From Viola odorata (lineage: Eukaryota; Streptophyta; Magnoliopsida; Malpighiales; Violaceae), in the NCBI GenBank assembly GCA_963691705.1, contig OY829538.1:32508836-32572835 (forward strand): a stretch of DNA of 64,000 nucleotides, read 5' to 3'. Of the stretch, positions 52,981-64,000 are shown piece by piece. The notes beneath the pieces are model-generated. The model was not told the DNA's origin and searched no databases. It worked only from the letters and a program-made list of their open reading frames with translations. The translations under genes were made by a program, and so were the position numbers. Position 1 is the stretch's first letter. Each line of letters starts with the position of its first letter.

Positions 52981-53794
52981 TGATAATCTTGGGATCGGGG
53001 TGAGGGCAATTCTACAATGGGTGTGCTGATGGGGATGATATCCTTGCTCCAATGTCACCTGCAAAGCACCGTAGGGGGTCTCCGGTACAAAATCTCCGAC
53101 GATCAAGTTAATACCGGGGAGAATGTGAGTACAGGGAGAGTTACCGGGAATAGTTACCAGGTTTGAAGTAGGAGCTCTTGTGGTGTTTATGTCAGTGTTT
53201 GTCCTCCTTCTTCACAAGTGAGGGAGATATTTATACCCCTTCTTAGCTTGGTTTCTTGGGTCAAGTGGGGCCGCCTAGCTTGGTTACTTAGGACAAGTAG
53301 GGCCACGAGCCGAAGCATTTAAGTCCCTAGGCGATGCATTAAATGCCATCCCCTCCGCCATTAATGCCATCCCATTCATCTAAGACATTCTTGCGTCCGT
53401 CGTTAGTGTTTTGACGTCCGCCATATATTCCATCACCTCCGCATTAAATATTTCCTAGGAAGTGATGATTACCCTCGATCCATATATGCCACTAGGCTTG
53501 GACTAGATACCGGATACTAGTATCCACCCTGTCATACCTTACCGGTTAGGCACTCGCCTACCGGACATGGTAAGTATGTCACCATTTAGCAGATACGTCA
53601 TAGGCTACCGTGGGACACCCCGTTGGTGATGTGTACCCGGTAATATCCCTGCTAAGGACTGTGTTGGTAGAGAACAAAGTAAGCCCACGTGGCCTCAGTC
53701 AACGGAGACTAAGTCAAAGGACCTGTACAATGACTGAAATGCCCTTGGTGTTTCATTCGTGTACATCTACTTAGTGGTATTTTTGCATTTATCA
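52981..53794 (-). repeat. 5' LTR of element C (about 814 bp)
   Basis: The inner end AGATTATCA lies two bases from TTTGGTGCTTTCATTGAGAGC-type primer sequence (before 52981), as in A and B. The outer end is taken as TGATAAATGC (53794), which keeps the TGATAA/TTATCA termini. An alternative end at about 53755 (TGAAACACC) is possible, because the last 39 bp recur at 56638. No TSD could be tested. Confidence 0.65.
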
Positions 53795-53879
53795 GTAGGG
53801 AAGGAGACATCCATTTTCTGGTGTTGTTGGGTCTACTTCGTATTCTTTGGTGATCGAAATCGAGAGAGATCAACAACCT

Positions 53880-56010
53880 TTGTCTTATATACGATAGACC
53901 AAATAAGAGATATTTTTTACTTTCATAATCACTTGGAGGGTTTGTCTACCTCTAATGGATGTCGAGTCCATCAAAAATAAATACAACTTATAAATACCTA
54001 CAAACAATTACAAATAATGGTAAGAGATTCGATCCATAGAGAATAGGTAGACTTAAAACAAGATAAAAGACCAAATTTAAAAACTTAGGTGAAATTGGGT
54101 TGTTTTAAAACTAAGAATTGAAAAGGCAAATAAAAAGAAACATGCCAAGAAATAGGTCAAGAACGAACAGTTAGAAAAAAAAAGGTTCCTACTAAAGGCT
54201 AAAGTAAAGTTACGATTCATAAGTATTCGATCATTGATGCATAAATATTCTTATCTAGTCTATAGAATTGTTATAGAATCAAGGTACGGTTATGACTCTT
54301 ACTTCCTTCCTGTATCAAAACCATCTCAGGTACGCTTAGAGATGATTCCTAATCAACTAGCACCTTGCTGGTTAAAGGTTTTACTAAAATTGATTGATTC
54401 TTGAATAAGGGAAGACAATTCTAAGCCTAGGCACCTCGGTTGTCAATCGAGCTTCAACCTAAATACTATTCTTTACTAGAGATACTCAAGGCTAGTTCGC
54501 GGTTTGTCTACTTAGATCCTCTTGGTCTGTAAATGGCCCAAATGGGTTGTCGTAACCAAGGAGAATGACTATTTCATATTAAAATCTAGGTTGATCAGAC
54601 ATAAACCTAATATGAAAAGTGTTCAAGTATTTTAGAGAATAAATATATGCAAACATAGAAATTAAGAAGAGCAATTTAGATCTCACAAATAATTTAGAAT
54701 CATAACTTTAATTGCCTTTACTAGGAATAAGAAAGGTTAGTTAGAGAAAGACGAGAAAAATCAAGAAAACTATAAAACTATTTAAATATAAAATCTCTAC
54801 GTCTTCAAGGTTTAAGACGACAGGTGAAATACGTTCAAAACCAAAGAAAAGAGAAGAAGAGAGGCTGCTGGACATTCTGGCCCCATCCTCTCTAAAACCC
54901 TAGGATAATATATATAGTTTAATTACTAATTATATTTTAATCACTACTCTTTCTCCAATTAGAAGTTTAATTGATAAAGTTGAAAGGAACTGGGACTCTA
55001 ACTCTCCAAGAGACACTCCAGCTGGCCCAACCGCACTTGTCTTCAAAATATTATCTTTAAGTAGTGCATGAGAATTGAGACTCTCTAATAGCCAAGAAGG
55101 GTCGTTCTTGGTCAAGAGACTGGCCAAGAAAGTTGTCTGCATAATTTTGTCCAGATTTTGCTCTTTTCTACCCCTTTTCTACTTTTTTTGTTCCAGAGTT
55201 GTTTTCTGTAAATGTAGAGAAATTCATCTCTAATCAGTAGAATCACCATCTAAATTACATGAAAATAGATAGTAAAAACAACTACAATTTAAGCTCAATC
55301 AACCTCCATCTTTTCTAGTGGATTGTCTGATCTCCAGCGTGGTATTGACGGTGTTGTTGCTGCCAAGTTTGATTCTTCCATGAGTGAGATGTATGAGTTC
55401 TCATCTCGAGTGAAGGGTGTGGAGAAGGAGAAATTTGGTTTGGTCAATGAGGTGGTTAAGTTGAAGAAAGAAGTTAGGAATTTTGAGAAGAAGCTGGAGG
55501 AGGAAAGATTATAGGTTGAAAGGATCCCCTCTTTAGAGGAGAAGATTAGGGAACTAGAGAAAGCTCGTTTAGAGGGTCGGTCTTCTCATGCAAAGGTCGT
55601 AGAAAAGTTGAGGGGAGATGCCTTAAAACTTGTCAAATGTACTTATGTGGCCATGCTGCAGTGGTTTGCCGACAAGTTTCCTAGAAAATCTTTCTGTTGT
55701 TCTTAAGGAAAGGGGATGCCCCGTATAGGAGGGGCCACCCAGACTGCTTTTGAGGAGGTAAGGAAGAAGTTCTTTTACTACGTCAAGCATGTAACTGGTA
55801 AGGAATTGGGATCATCATAGGTGACTCCTTTTATTTTACCTAGTAACCAACTTTCTATCCTTCCAACTGCTTCAAGAGCCCCTATTTTGACTAATGCTGC
55901 TATTTTGTCTGTTCAAGAAGAAATCCAAGAAGAGGAGAAGAGAGATCAAGGTGAGGGCCTTCCCCTTCTTGAGACTAAGGAGGCATAGGAAGAGTTTTCT
56001 GATAAGTAAA
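53880..56010 (+). pseudogene. Coiled-coil protein remnant interrupted by a solo LTR
   Basis: Coding text (GLSTSNG, 53940-53959) continues after the inserted LTR as LSDLQRGIDGVVAAKFDSS (55318 on). Then comes a Lys/Glu coiled coil (VEKEKFGLVNEVVKLKKEV, LEEKIRELEKARLEGR), WFADKFPRKSF and a Pro/Ser region, ending near 56010. In-frame TAG and TGA stops occur at 55512, about 55703 and 55817. It resembles the C-terminal half of the antisense genes of the Tat elements, so it is probably the remains of another such element. No host family recognised. Confidence 0.5.
53960..55317 (-). mobile_element. Old solo LTR (1,358 bp)
   Basis: Flanked by ATGGA (53955-53959) and GTGGA (55318-55322), a TSD with one change; removing it restores a reading frame. 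Near its left end GATTCGATCCATAGAG resembles, on the other strand, the CTCTGTGGATCGATCC block of the solo LTR at 13369-15135. Orientation is therefore minus. No internal ORF. Confidence 0.6.
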
Positions 56011-57192
56011 AATAATTTTTATTCTTTTATTTTTTTTTATTTCAGTTGGGGATGCCTACGCCTTTGACCTTTATCTTGATGTTTTCTTCAAGATAAAAAC
56101 TATGTTTAGCTTTTGGTAAAGATCTTATATCTTTTCTTTCTAGGAATATGCTTTTCCTTTACTATGTTTCTTTGTTCTAGTATGTTTAATTTACTATACG
56201 TTGAGAGGAACGCATATTTTTTCATTAATAGGGAAAAGACTTTCTAGAAAGGGAATACCCTTTCTTTTGTTAGGAAGACGATTCTTAGCTAAGAGATAGT
56301 TTTCTCCATGTTTCATTTTATTAGTAATGAGGTAAGGAAAAGAGTTATATTTTCTTTCGCCAGGAAGGCTTGTCTTGGCTAAGAGATAGGTTTCTCCATA
56401 CCTTTCTTTCCCTTTCATATTTTTGCACTGTGTCGTAACAATAATGCTTTAGCAATTTTTAAGTATTTTAGCAGCTCACTCCAGATTTCATCGCTTGGAA
56501 CATTAACTGTTTTCCATGTGCTATCATGCCTGATATACTTGGAATGGGAGAGAGGATTTATATTAGAGCTTTTGAATGGTATTTTTCTTACTCTCTTGCT
56601 TGATCAGGGTCAAAAGGTAGAGATATCCCAGGGCATCCATTCGTGTACATCTACTTAGTGGTATTTTTGCATTTATAAGTCGAAGTTATACCATTTTAAT
56701 GCCTCCCCACTTCTCTTGTATTTTTTGGTTGGAGAAGCATTCTTAGCAAAATAAGGTAAAGAAGGAGATACAGATGAGATTTCTTTTATTTTATTTATTG
56801 AAGATAGTTGCCTCGTTAAAAACTCTTTTATGGGAAAACCCAATAGGGACAAAACCACTAGATAAAGAAAAGAGCGCAACCCGAGATTACAAGATGTGTG
56901 AGAAGAGAAGATATTCTTGCCTTGTTACAAGTGCAAGAATACTAATTTGGAAAGTATCACCGTCAATATACCATGAGTGTCTAGGTTCTAGGGGTGAGTA
57001 CCAAAACTTTTATAACCAAATACTAATTTTACGACTTGAAATTTCTCTTATTTAGAAAATTAAATTATAGATTTATTTATTTCGGTACAAGCAAATCCCG
57101 AACTGATTTTTTTGGTCAGGAACAATAAAGTTTACTCATGATTCGGCAATGCCGGTGAATATCACACATATGTAGATGAGAAGCTCCACCAG
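56011..57192. other. Non-coding stretch with retroelement remnants
   Basis: Contains a 39-bp repeat of the C LTR end (56638-56676) and a block around GTTGCCTCGTTAAAAACTC and GGGAAAACCCAATAGGGAC (56806-56850), which I recall as recurrent in plant retroelement 3' regions. No gene recognised. Confidence 0.45.
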
Positions 57193-57501
57193 ATGGTTCC
57201 AACAATTACTAGCAGTGTCAGTGAGTGCAGTACCAATGTCGGAGGGACAGATATGAACTTCATGCAAAAGCATCTAAATTTGGATGGCGATGAATTCACT
57301 GTAGTTCTCACCTTTCTTGATCTCTTACTATGCACAACTAGGGGTCGACCTTCTAAAAATAGAATGATGAATTTATTTGAAATTTCACATAGAAAAGTAG
57401 CACATAGAAGACATCGAAAAAGGATAAAACTAAGAAAAATAAACAAACTACACAAAAAGAAGTTTCAACAAGGAAAAGACAGGTTTCTTGGGACAAAATA
57501 A
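57193..57501 (+). other. Short ORF of unknown origin (102 codons)
   Basis: Contains LCTTRGRPSKNRMMNLFEIS and a very basic tail (RKVAHRRHRKRIKLRK). The RGRPSKNR piece recalls C-terminal parts of FAR1-type transposase-derived proteins, but too little is present to assign it. Probably a transposon-derived fragment. Confidence 0.25.
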
Positions 57502-58785
57502 TAAATATAATTGCTTCGTTTTCGCAAAATTTTCTAAATGTTAAATTGTTTGTAGAAAAATGTCTGCCAAAAATAATCCATCGTCACCTTGTACCTTTTA
57601 CCCTCAACAAAATGTAAGTATATCGCGACCTTTAAACTCGTCACCTTACTATCAAATTTAAATTAAATATAAGTCTGTTAATTGCAATTTGCATTATTAT
57701 CACAAGAGATACCAAAAGTCAATTCGGGGAAGATCCAGCGAACCTTGACTTCAGGCTCTAAAAGTTTTACAACTATTTTTTATTTTTTAATGGATTTTAT
57801 AACATTATTGCAGCACAAACACGTGATGAGATTTTATTGAGAGTACTTCAATTACGTTGAGATCGCATCTCAAGTGAAATTTGTAGCCAAATAAATTATC
57901 CAAAGTAGATTTATGGGTTTAACTTGACACCAACACATACAACTTACCATATTTAGTGCATATCCTATTTATTTGTAAATCGTATGGTATGAAGTATTTT
58001 CATGATTTGTGAACTGAACCACGATTATATTTCAATAATTCGTAACTAACTTTGGGTGCCAATGGAGTATCACATCCTATGGTTTTGGGTATTACCGTTT
58101 TTTTTTTCATAAATCATCTAGCGTGGTCTTATTGGTTTAAGGTTACACGAAAATATACACCTTACTATATGTAGTGCATATTGTAATTAGGCAGAGGTCC
58201 TATTTGTTTTGTTGTTTTGGCAGTATGAATTAGGATTTGTGCTTTCAAACTTTAAAATTGGAGTTGTATCAAACTCAGAAATGTACCAGCCTTTAGTTAT
58301 TCATGTAATTAAATCACTTCTTTTATTGAGTAAATTGATTCCAAATTCATTACGACTAACAAAGTCCAATAATAAGATTCAAAACTAATTCGATGTTATG
58401 AAAAAAAAATCCAAAATATAACCAGAACTTCTATAGGTTTCCAATTACAATTTCCCCCTCCTAGTTATCATATGGTTTTGGGTATTACTTTTTTTCGGTA
58501 ATAACCTAGAGTTGTTTTATGAGTTTAAGGTTACACCAAAATATAAATTTATTAGGTAGAGTTATAATTATTCGTTTTGTTATTTTTGCACTATGAATTA
58601 TGATTTGTGCTTTGAGACTTTCAAATTAGAGTTGTACCTGACTAAAAAATGTACTGCTCTTCAATCATTCGTCTAATAAAATTGTAACTTTTATTGAAAT
58701 AAAAAATAAAAGGAAAAATAAATAAAAATAGAAATTAAAAATTTCTAGGATATACCCAAAACAACTGAAGTTTTCCCTTAGAAAT
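57502..58785. other. AT-rich non-coding stretch with diverged repeats
   Basis: No gene. Related segments with GGTTTAAGGTTACAC-AAAATATA and a following GAATTA-GATTTGTGCTTT appear near 57910, 58138 and 58535; a fourth, shorter one lies near 59685. Confidence 0.4.
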
Positions 58786-59295
58786 TTAAGCCCTCCTAGT
58801 TACATGGTTTGCAAAGATATAAGCTTTGTAATCAAAGAGACCATGATTAGCTTCCATCAGAACTTTCAGTTCCATCCTCCTCACCTCTCTAACTTGCTCC
58901 AAGCGTGAGAGGGTGACCCTCAAACTAGACACTACAGTAAGGTTGGCATTCAAGTGGTTGAAGTTTCTAGCATCCACAACTTGTGATGTTATCCAGTCTT
59001 TCTCTTCAACCAGATAGCTCTCTTGTGCTTTCTGCTCCTAGATATCTCCATTTAGGACCCAGAGGTTGACCTCTGTGTCCCTCACATCTTGAAATGTCCT
59101 ACTCTTCATGGCCTCCAATTTGTTTAGGAACTCTTCTTTCTTGTTATTTCTCGTTTTAAATTCTAGGATGGAAATAACAATTGTGTGGTGATATTGGATA
59201 GTAGGATTAAATATACTAAAAACTTGCAACAACATACAACAATTGTGTTGATAAAAGCACATATACACCTTGGTTAATTGAAAACTTAGTTCCAA
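58786..59295 (-). pseudogene. Unrecognised coding remnant
   Basis: Two open pieces in one frame separated by a TAG at 59038: an upstream part ending TFQDVRDTEVNLWVLNGDI and a downstream part (KDWITSQVVDARNFNHL, LSRLEQVREVRRMELKVL, HGLFDYKAYIFANHV). The composition looks like real protein, with a helical Arg/Glu/Leu segment, but I cannot name it. The first 150 bases look intronic. Confidence 0.3.
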
Positions 59296-59947
59296 TATAT
59301 ATTTGCATCTGACAAAATTCTACACAACATGAGAAACACACCTCTGCAAAATTTTGTTCCAATAAGGTGCAATGTACCTAGTTCTAATACACCTCTTCAA
59401 ATACTATTGACAAATCTAAATTTTGAACCATTACAAGAAGACGATTTAAATAACAACTTTACCTCATAACAACAAAGGTTAGCCTTACATTAATGAGTAC
59501 ATAACATTACTAGTTCATAATGTGACCATTACAAAATGGTTGCTAAACTATTACAAAACCAAAAGTGTGGCAACAGATTCAAATTAGTGAAACATTAACT
59601 TTTCGCTGCTATTGGAGTTTCAAATCTTATGCATTTAGTTTTGTGATCATCTAGAATAGTTTTCAGGACTGAAAGTTACACCAAAACATACAACTTGGTA
59701 TATTTACTGCATATCCTTTTTATTTAAAACTATGCCAAACTAATATTAACCATGCTTTAATATCTATATCAAGATCACAAACAAAGGATTCATCTAATAT
59801 GGTTCATCAATGGCTACAAAAGTTGAAAAATGCTGACACAAAATTGCTTCAAGTAAATGAAAACTTACAGTCGCATGAACTTAGGATAGAAGGAGGATCG
59901 GGTGAAAAAGACTAGAGGAGGTGCAGAATAAGGAGGAGAGGGATACG
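59296..59947. other. Non-coding flank of element G
   Basis: AT-rich; includes one diverged copy of the repeat seen at 57.9-58.6 kb. Nothing else seen. Confidence 0.4.
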
Positions 59948-60523
59948 TGATAAGATTCGGACTATTTGCTGAAGGGTAGTAGAGGTATATGGTTCTTGGG
60001 GCGGCCGTCCTCGGTGTTCGGTGTACCTTCACAGCGCCGGAGGGGGTCTCCGGCGCAAACACTCCGATGCTTAAGTCAGTAAGAGTTGTGGAAATAGCAG
60101 AGCTTTTGCTAGCAATCTTAGGCTTACCTTCCTCCTTTGTGGCGGAGGTATTTATAGGCAAAAGTGGAGGATTTCTGGGTGATCTTGGTCACAAGGTGCT
60201 AACGCGCCCGTCAGGGGGGTTAGAGTTCCTCGTTGATGGAATGTGTTATCGCTGCGTTAGATATAGGCATGGGGGTAGGCGTTACCTAGGTAAGGCAGCG
60301 CCTACGCTTCTCACGAAATGCCAGGTTTGGCCTGGGATGGGATAACGCCCCATGTCATGATGAAGTGACATGTGGAACCCCCTCGCTGATGTCGACCATC
60401 CCAGTGTCAGTCGCATAAGGAGAGGCGATAGCCTTGACGCTGCTGGGCGGTAGGAGCAGCAGTTTTCCCCCCACCACGGGGTATAAGACGAAAATGCCCT
60501 TGCCGTTAGGTGTATTGTTATCA
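59948..60523 (-). repeat. 3' LTR of element G (576 bp)
   Basis: TGATAAGA to TTATCA in plus orientation, with TATA at 60149-60156 (minus strand) and the ACTTAAGCATCGGAGTG block. The inner flank (GGCTTG on the minus strand before the LTR) matches that of B. Confidence 0.9.
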
Positions 60524-60667
60524 CAAGCCCAACCGAAAATGAGCCCGAGTGTTTACCAAGGGCTACCGCTTCATCCTTAATCTTGCCAAGTCAACAGGTT
60601 TTCACGTGTAGAGATGGTCTGTTTATCGAGAAATATGTTTCTTACCTCCGTCATTCTTCTTTTTGCC

Positions 60668-60674
60668 TATAAAT
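60668..60674 (+). promoter_or_regulatory. TATA box upstream of ORF a (G)
   Basis: CCTATAAATTG, 62 bases before the ATG at 60736; identical 11-mer in B. Confidence 0.6.
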
Positions 60675-60735
60675 TGTCTTTTTGTCACGCTATTTTTTTC
60701 ACAACCATTTCTACACTTCCTCTGATTTTTTGACT

Positions 60736-61116
60736 ATGGATGATCTTACAAAGAACTTTCTGATCTCGAAGGCGCACCTGAAGAATCTCACCGAGTCTGA
60801 CATTGGTTTCCTAGAGACCATGCTGAGCAAAACCTCTGAGGATGTCCTGGAGCTGCAGGGAATGATGGCCCATTTGCTGTCCAGGCAAGGGGCTGCTTCT
60901 ATGGAGGACTTCAGTCCCATCCAGAATGTGTCAAAGCTGGCTGTTGCGATCTCCCGCATCGAGGTGACCATTACTATGCTGCAGCAAAGGAAGGACCTGC
61001 TGGTGTGCTGCTTGAAAGGCATGAGGGTTTCCTCCTCCGAACTGTCCTTAGTAGCGGATGCTCTAAGGGAGATCCCTACTACCCTTGAGGATGACGATGT
61101 CGGGTCCCATGCTTGA
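60736..61116 (+). CDS. Antisense ORF a of element G (126 residues)
   Basis: Begins MDDLTKNFLISKAH and ends LEDDDVGSHA. About three quarters of positions match the B protein; the conserved parts include DLTKNFLIS, LELQGMM, SRQGA, NVSKLA, RKDLL-CCLKGMR and ALREIPT. Predicted mostly helical. The start at 60736 is chosen over an upstream ATG at 60682 because B shares it. The product would be made from the opposite strand to the element genome. Function unknown. Confidence 0.72.
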   Translation: MDDLTKNFLISKAHLKNLTESDIGFLETMLSKTSEDVLELQGMMAHLLSRQGAASMEDFSPIQNVSKLAVAISRIEVTITMLQQRKDLLVCCLKGMRVSSSELSLVADALREIPTTLEDDDVGSHA

Positions 61117-61610
61117 CCATTGGTCGTCGTCCCTTTGTTTTTATAATTTCTGTGTACGCGCTCGAGCGCTTAGGCCGTTCAGGCCATAATTAAATAAAAT
61201 GTCGTTTCCATTATTGCTCCATCTTCTACTTTTGATCTTTTGTTGTTTGTTGCTCTAGTCAGGTACGGTTGCTATAAGCCCAACCGAAAATGAGTCTTTT
61301 CTGGAATGAAGGGCTTTGATGCCTGAATTAGCAGTAAATATTTACTCAATCGTTCCTTGCGCCGCGCTCCCCATGGTAGGTGATTGGGCGATTTTTGGTG
61401 CCTTTTGATTGGCGCAGTTCTAGGACAGTTGCGTGCGCTGTATCAGATTCTGTAATTATGATTGTTCTTCTCCATGTGTACTTATTGCTTTCAAGGGACA
61501 CGCAAAGAGATCGGGGTGCCTTTTTGCCTCAGCTATTTAATGGGGTTTTCTTTCTCTTTTCCTGTTCACCTTCTTCTTCTTATTTCTTTTCCTAGATTAT
61601 TTGTGAATCA
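61117..61610. other. Spacer between ORF a and ORF b of G
   Basis: Non-coding; holds AATAAAAT near 61194 (possible poly(A) region of ORF a) and CTATTTAATGG near 61535, a weak TATA candidate for ORF b. Confidence 0.4.
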
Positions 61611-62009
61611 ATGGCAGATTCCTATTTCCTTGATACTGTGGCGCGTGACTCCCCACCAACTCCTCCAACTTCACTGGATTCGGATCATCCTCCTCCGTCG
61701 CCCCCATGGAGGCCGTCAGTCCACCGGAAGGGCCGCAAAAGGCCGAGAAGGAAGGTCCTCCAAGCGGTTAACGTTCCTTCCGCTTTCTCCGCGCGAAAGG
61801 ATAATGAACCATTTCCTTCTGTCGATCCTGTCTTGGAAAAAGATTCTCCTCATGACGCAGATTCTAACGTTATGGAAGGGCCGAGCTCGGCGCTGCTGGG
61901 TCAGGAAAAAAGGCCTGACGAGCCTTTTCCTCCTTACAACGGAGGTCTGCCGCTCTCGGATGATGACGACGTCTTTTATTATGACATATACTGGCCTGAT
62001 GAGGATTAG
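61611..62009 (+). CDS. Antisense ORF b of element G (132 residues)
   Basis: Intact ORF MADSYFLDTVARDS. Pro/Ser-rich segment (TPPTSLDSDHPPPSPPWRP), basic cluster HRKGRKRPRRK at about residues 43-53, a variable middle and the acidic-aromatic end DDDDVFYYDIYWPDED. This is the best preserved of three copies here (B 25129-25549, duplicate 36031-36453). No family recognised; the arrangement suggests a nuclear protein with an acidic tail (inference). Confidence 0.7.
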   Translation: MADSYFLDTVARDSPPTPPTSLDSDHPPPSPPWRPSVHRKGRKRPRRKVLQAVNVPSAFSARKDNEPFPSVDPVLEKDSPHDADSNVMEGPSSALLGQEKRPDEPFPPYNGGLPLSDDDDVFYYDIYWPDED

Positions 62010-62481
62010 TGCCCTAGCGTTAGGTGCGCTGTAGATGTCGTATGGCTTTTAATAAATAAACTGATGTTTTCTTTCTCTTTGCCACCGCGTTGTTTTGTTG
62101 ATGACTGATACGAGGGCGTTAGCCTTACTGGATGAAGTGTTCTGCTACTCTTTTGACTCAGCCAATCATTAACTATCGCTTGGTAGATCGTGGCAAATAA
62201 CTGCTTGCTTCTAACCTCTGAGCACGATTCCACGTGGCCCACTTCTTTTACACGCATCCTCGCGTGACTGGTAGTTCAATTAATGCAGTGACATTCGGTC
62301 ATTTAAAAGAGATTATCTTCTCTTTCTAATGCTTTTTGCCCTCATTTTAAATTTTCTCTCTTCTCTGTGTTTTCTCTGGGAAAGGTTCTCAGTTGTCCTC
62401 CACCCTTCGCCGATTTGCCTGCGGATCTTTCCTCTCAAGGTATCACTTCATCCCTTCAGATTTTCTATTCATTAGCTTATT
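62010..62481. other. Spacer and leader before gene c of G
   Basis: Non-coding, pyrimidine rich towards the gene; AATAAATAAA near 62051 follows the ORF b stop. No other feature seen. Confidence 0.4.
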
Positions 62482-64000
62482 ATGGTTGTGACTAGAACCA
62501 GACGATTCCTCTAGAGACCCGTGGATCCAGAAATAGTACAATCATCCAGTATTTTCTCCTGTGATGCGGTTTTAAACGCTAAACTGGAGGAAAACGGTAT
62601 CACTTTCCCTCCTGGGTGTGTTCCTACCGTTCCCGAGAGCGACATGCGCCTTCACGATCCACTGTGGAGGAACTATAGATTAGTTTATTTTAAAATGTTC
62701 CTCTATGGTTTTCGCCTCCCCGTCCACGCTTCAATAACAGCACTGCTGCGGTAATACAAGCTTAATCCTGCCCAGATAACTCCTTCTTCCTGGTGTGGGG
62801 TTTATGCCTTTCTTCACGCTTGCGAGTTGGAGGGCATTCTCGCCCCACCTCTCAATTTATTTCACAATTTTTTTAGCATGACCTGTCACGATTGTTTAAT
62901 CAGTATCACTCCAAGGTGGGACGACGCGTTTGTGCAGTCATTCTGGCAGCGGTTTTGTGGCTTTGAGAGGGTCGTAGCTGACTGGAAAAATAGCTTCTTC
63001 GTTCTTGAGCTACCGTCTCGTTGGTGGTGTCATGGTTTTAATCAAGAGCTTATAGGTCCCCTTTGGGCGAACCCAGTGGTGTTGACTAGGAGCGAGCTGG
63101 ATCAAGCTAACGCTTTGCTGGATAAGAGTACACGCTATCGTATCCGAGAGTTTGACTCATACAAGCTTCTGAACGAGTGCGTTATGGGTGAGTCTGTCTT
63201 TCTTCACGTTTCCCTTTTTCACTTTTTTGTTGTTCTCATACATTCTCTCATCAGGAGACGCTGATGGTCAGTCATCAGGAGGGGCTAATGCTCCTTTGAA
63301 TGTGATGCCGCTCAGAATGATACCGGCTTCTCCTCCTGTTGTGCATTCCAGTCATCGGGGCGTTCCACCCAAGAGGGGAAAAAACTAAGACAATCGCTGG
63401 GAGAGGACAGAGGCGCATTATTTCTGCGCGAGCTTCTCGTTTCATCGATAATGAGCTACCGCCTCTACGCAGAGGGATAAATATAAGTCGGCCTTTGACT
63501 CAAACAATTGACAGTGACAGCAGCAGCCAAAACGTGGACATGGATGCCTAACCAGACCTTTGTCATGCCTCCTCGCTTCAACGAAGAGACTCAAGGTAGG
63601 CATGAATGAGCAGGCTACCGGGGCCACTTCTGACCCTACTAACGTGACAGCTACCGTGGTGCCTGTCATTTCTTCTGTGGCAAGCACTTCTCAATTAGTG
63701 AAAGTTGCTGATGTGCCAACTGTTTGCCCTCCTACCGCTGCTACAGTCTCGTTAGTGGCATATTCCCCTCCGCCAGCTAACGCTCCTGACTCTTCTCATT
63801 TCTCATTGTATTCCAGATGTGGTGGCAACAACTTCTCTAGCTTCTAGGCCGCCGCTACAGGTTCCTCCCCAATTGTTTTTTAATTCTATCTCAGAAGTGA
63901 GTAATAAAGGCTCTCCTCCGACTCCAATGATCAATCTCTCTCTTGAAGGCTCCAAAGGGACTCCGTGTTATCGCATGGATTTGGCGTCAACGGTCTTCGC
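62482..64000 (+). pseudogene. Antisense gene c of element G, running off the right edge
   Basis: ATG at 62482. Domain exon: GITFPPGCVPTVPESDM, MFLYGFRLPVHASITALL, LNPAQITPSSWCGVYAF, FVQSFWQRFCGFE, then FNQELIGPLW and YKLLNECVMG. A GT-AG intron follows (about 63187-63254; donor ATGG|GTGAGTC, acceptor CTCATCAG), in the same place as in B. The next exon has PPKRGKN and RASRFIDNELPP, then a variable Thr/Val/Pro region matching B. Stops at 62513-62515, 62752-62754, about 63385 and 63549, and frame changes near 63360 and 63560. The family is the putative gypsy-type transposon domain. Confidence 0.78.
63187..63254 (+). other. Intron in antisense gene c of G
   Basis: GTGAGTCTG to CTCATCAG with a long pyrimidine tract. 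Splicing joins ECVMG to DADGQSSGGANAPLN in frame; B has the same junction with its own intron sequence. Confidence 0.75.

Larger units (their letters stand above)
59948..64000 (-). mobile_element. Element G: B-like Tat retrotransposon, 3' part only
   Basis: Minus-strand element seen from its 3' LTR (59948-60523) inward. Plus-strand genes follow in the same order as the antisense genes of B read from its 3' LTR: ORF a, ORF b, gene c. Pol and the other LTR lie beyond the right edge. The mirror arrangement in an independent copy shows that the antisense gene set belongs to the family and is not a local accident. Confidence 0.88.

Overview
This is plant nuclear DNA (angiosperm-type) made almost entirely of nested LTR retrotransposons, with a captured pararetrovirus fragment. 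I recognise no ordinary single-copy host gene and no tRNA, rRNA or CRISPR array. Evidence for a plant: Tat-lineage Ty3/gypsy polyproteins with a second, archaeal-type RNase H; a chromovirus (CRM-like) polyprotein; a caulimovirid-type reverse transcriptase; GT-AG introns; and nested insertions with perfect 5-bp target-site duplications (TSDs). Most coding regions carry stops or frameshifts. The window looks like silenced, repeat-rich, possibly pericentromeric heterochromatin.

Layout. Element A (1-5953, minus, cut by the left edge) is a Tat element inserted into an older Tat element C (minus). C survives in four pieces: 5954-9931, 27230-28158, its duplicate 38144-39111, and 51413-53794. Element B (9932-27229, plus, TSD CCGCC) is a 17.3-kb Tat element inserted in the reverse transcriptase of C. 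B carries a 1.77-kb solo LTR in its own RT (13369-15135) and, between pol and the 3' LTR, about 8 kb of genes on the opposite strand: two intron-containing paralogues with a putative gypsy-type transposon domain, and two small conserved ORFs. Element E (699-bp LTRs, minus, TSD TCCTG) is a gag-only element inserted in C. Element D (41420-48867, minus, TSD ATTAG) is a chromovirus inserted in E. Element G (59948 to the right edge, minus) is a B relative, seen only through its 3' LTR and antisense genes.

A 7.26-kb block (23249-30508: B 3' end, C piece, E 3' half) is repeated in direct orientation at 34159-41419 plus 48873-48902. Exactly between the copies lies a 3.65-kb endogenous pararetrovirus fragment (30509-34158). 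It holds RT-RNase H, a second ORF, a promoter region and the start of a further ORF.

Relative ages from my manual LTR comparison: B 5' versus 3' LTR differ at about 34 of 575 sites; the B 3' LTR versus its duplicate at about 28; the D LTRs at about 26 of 890. So C is oldest, B followed, the block duplication came soon after, and D is youngest. The features most worth following up are the antisense gene set in B and G and the virus-spaced tandem duplication.
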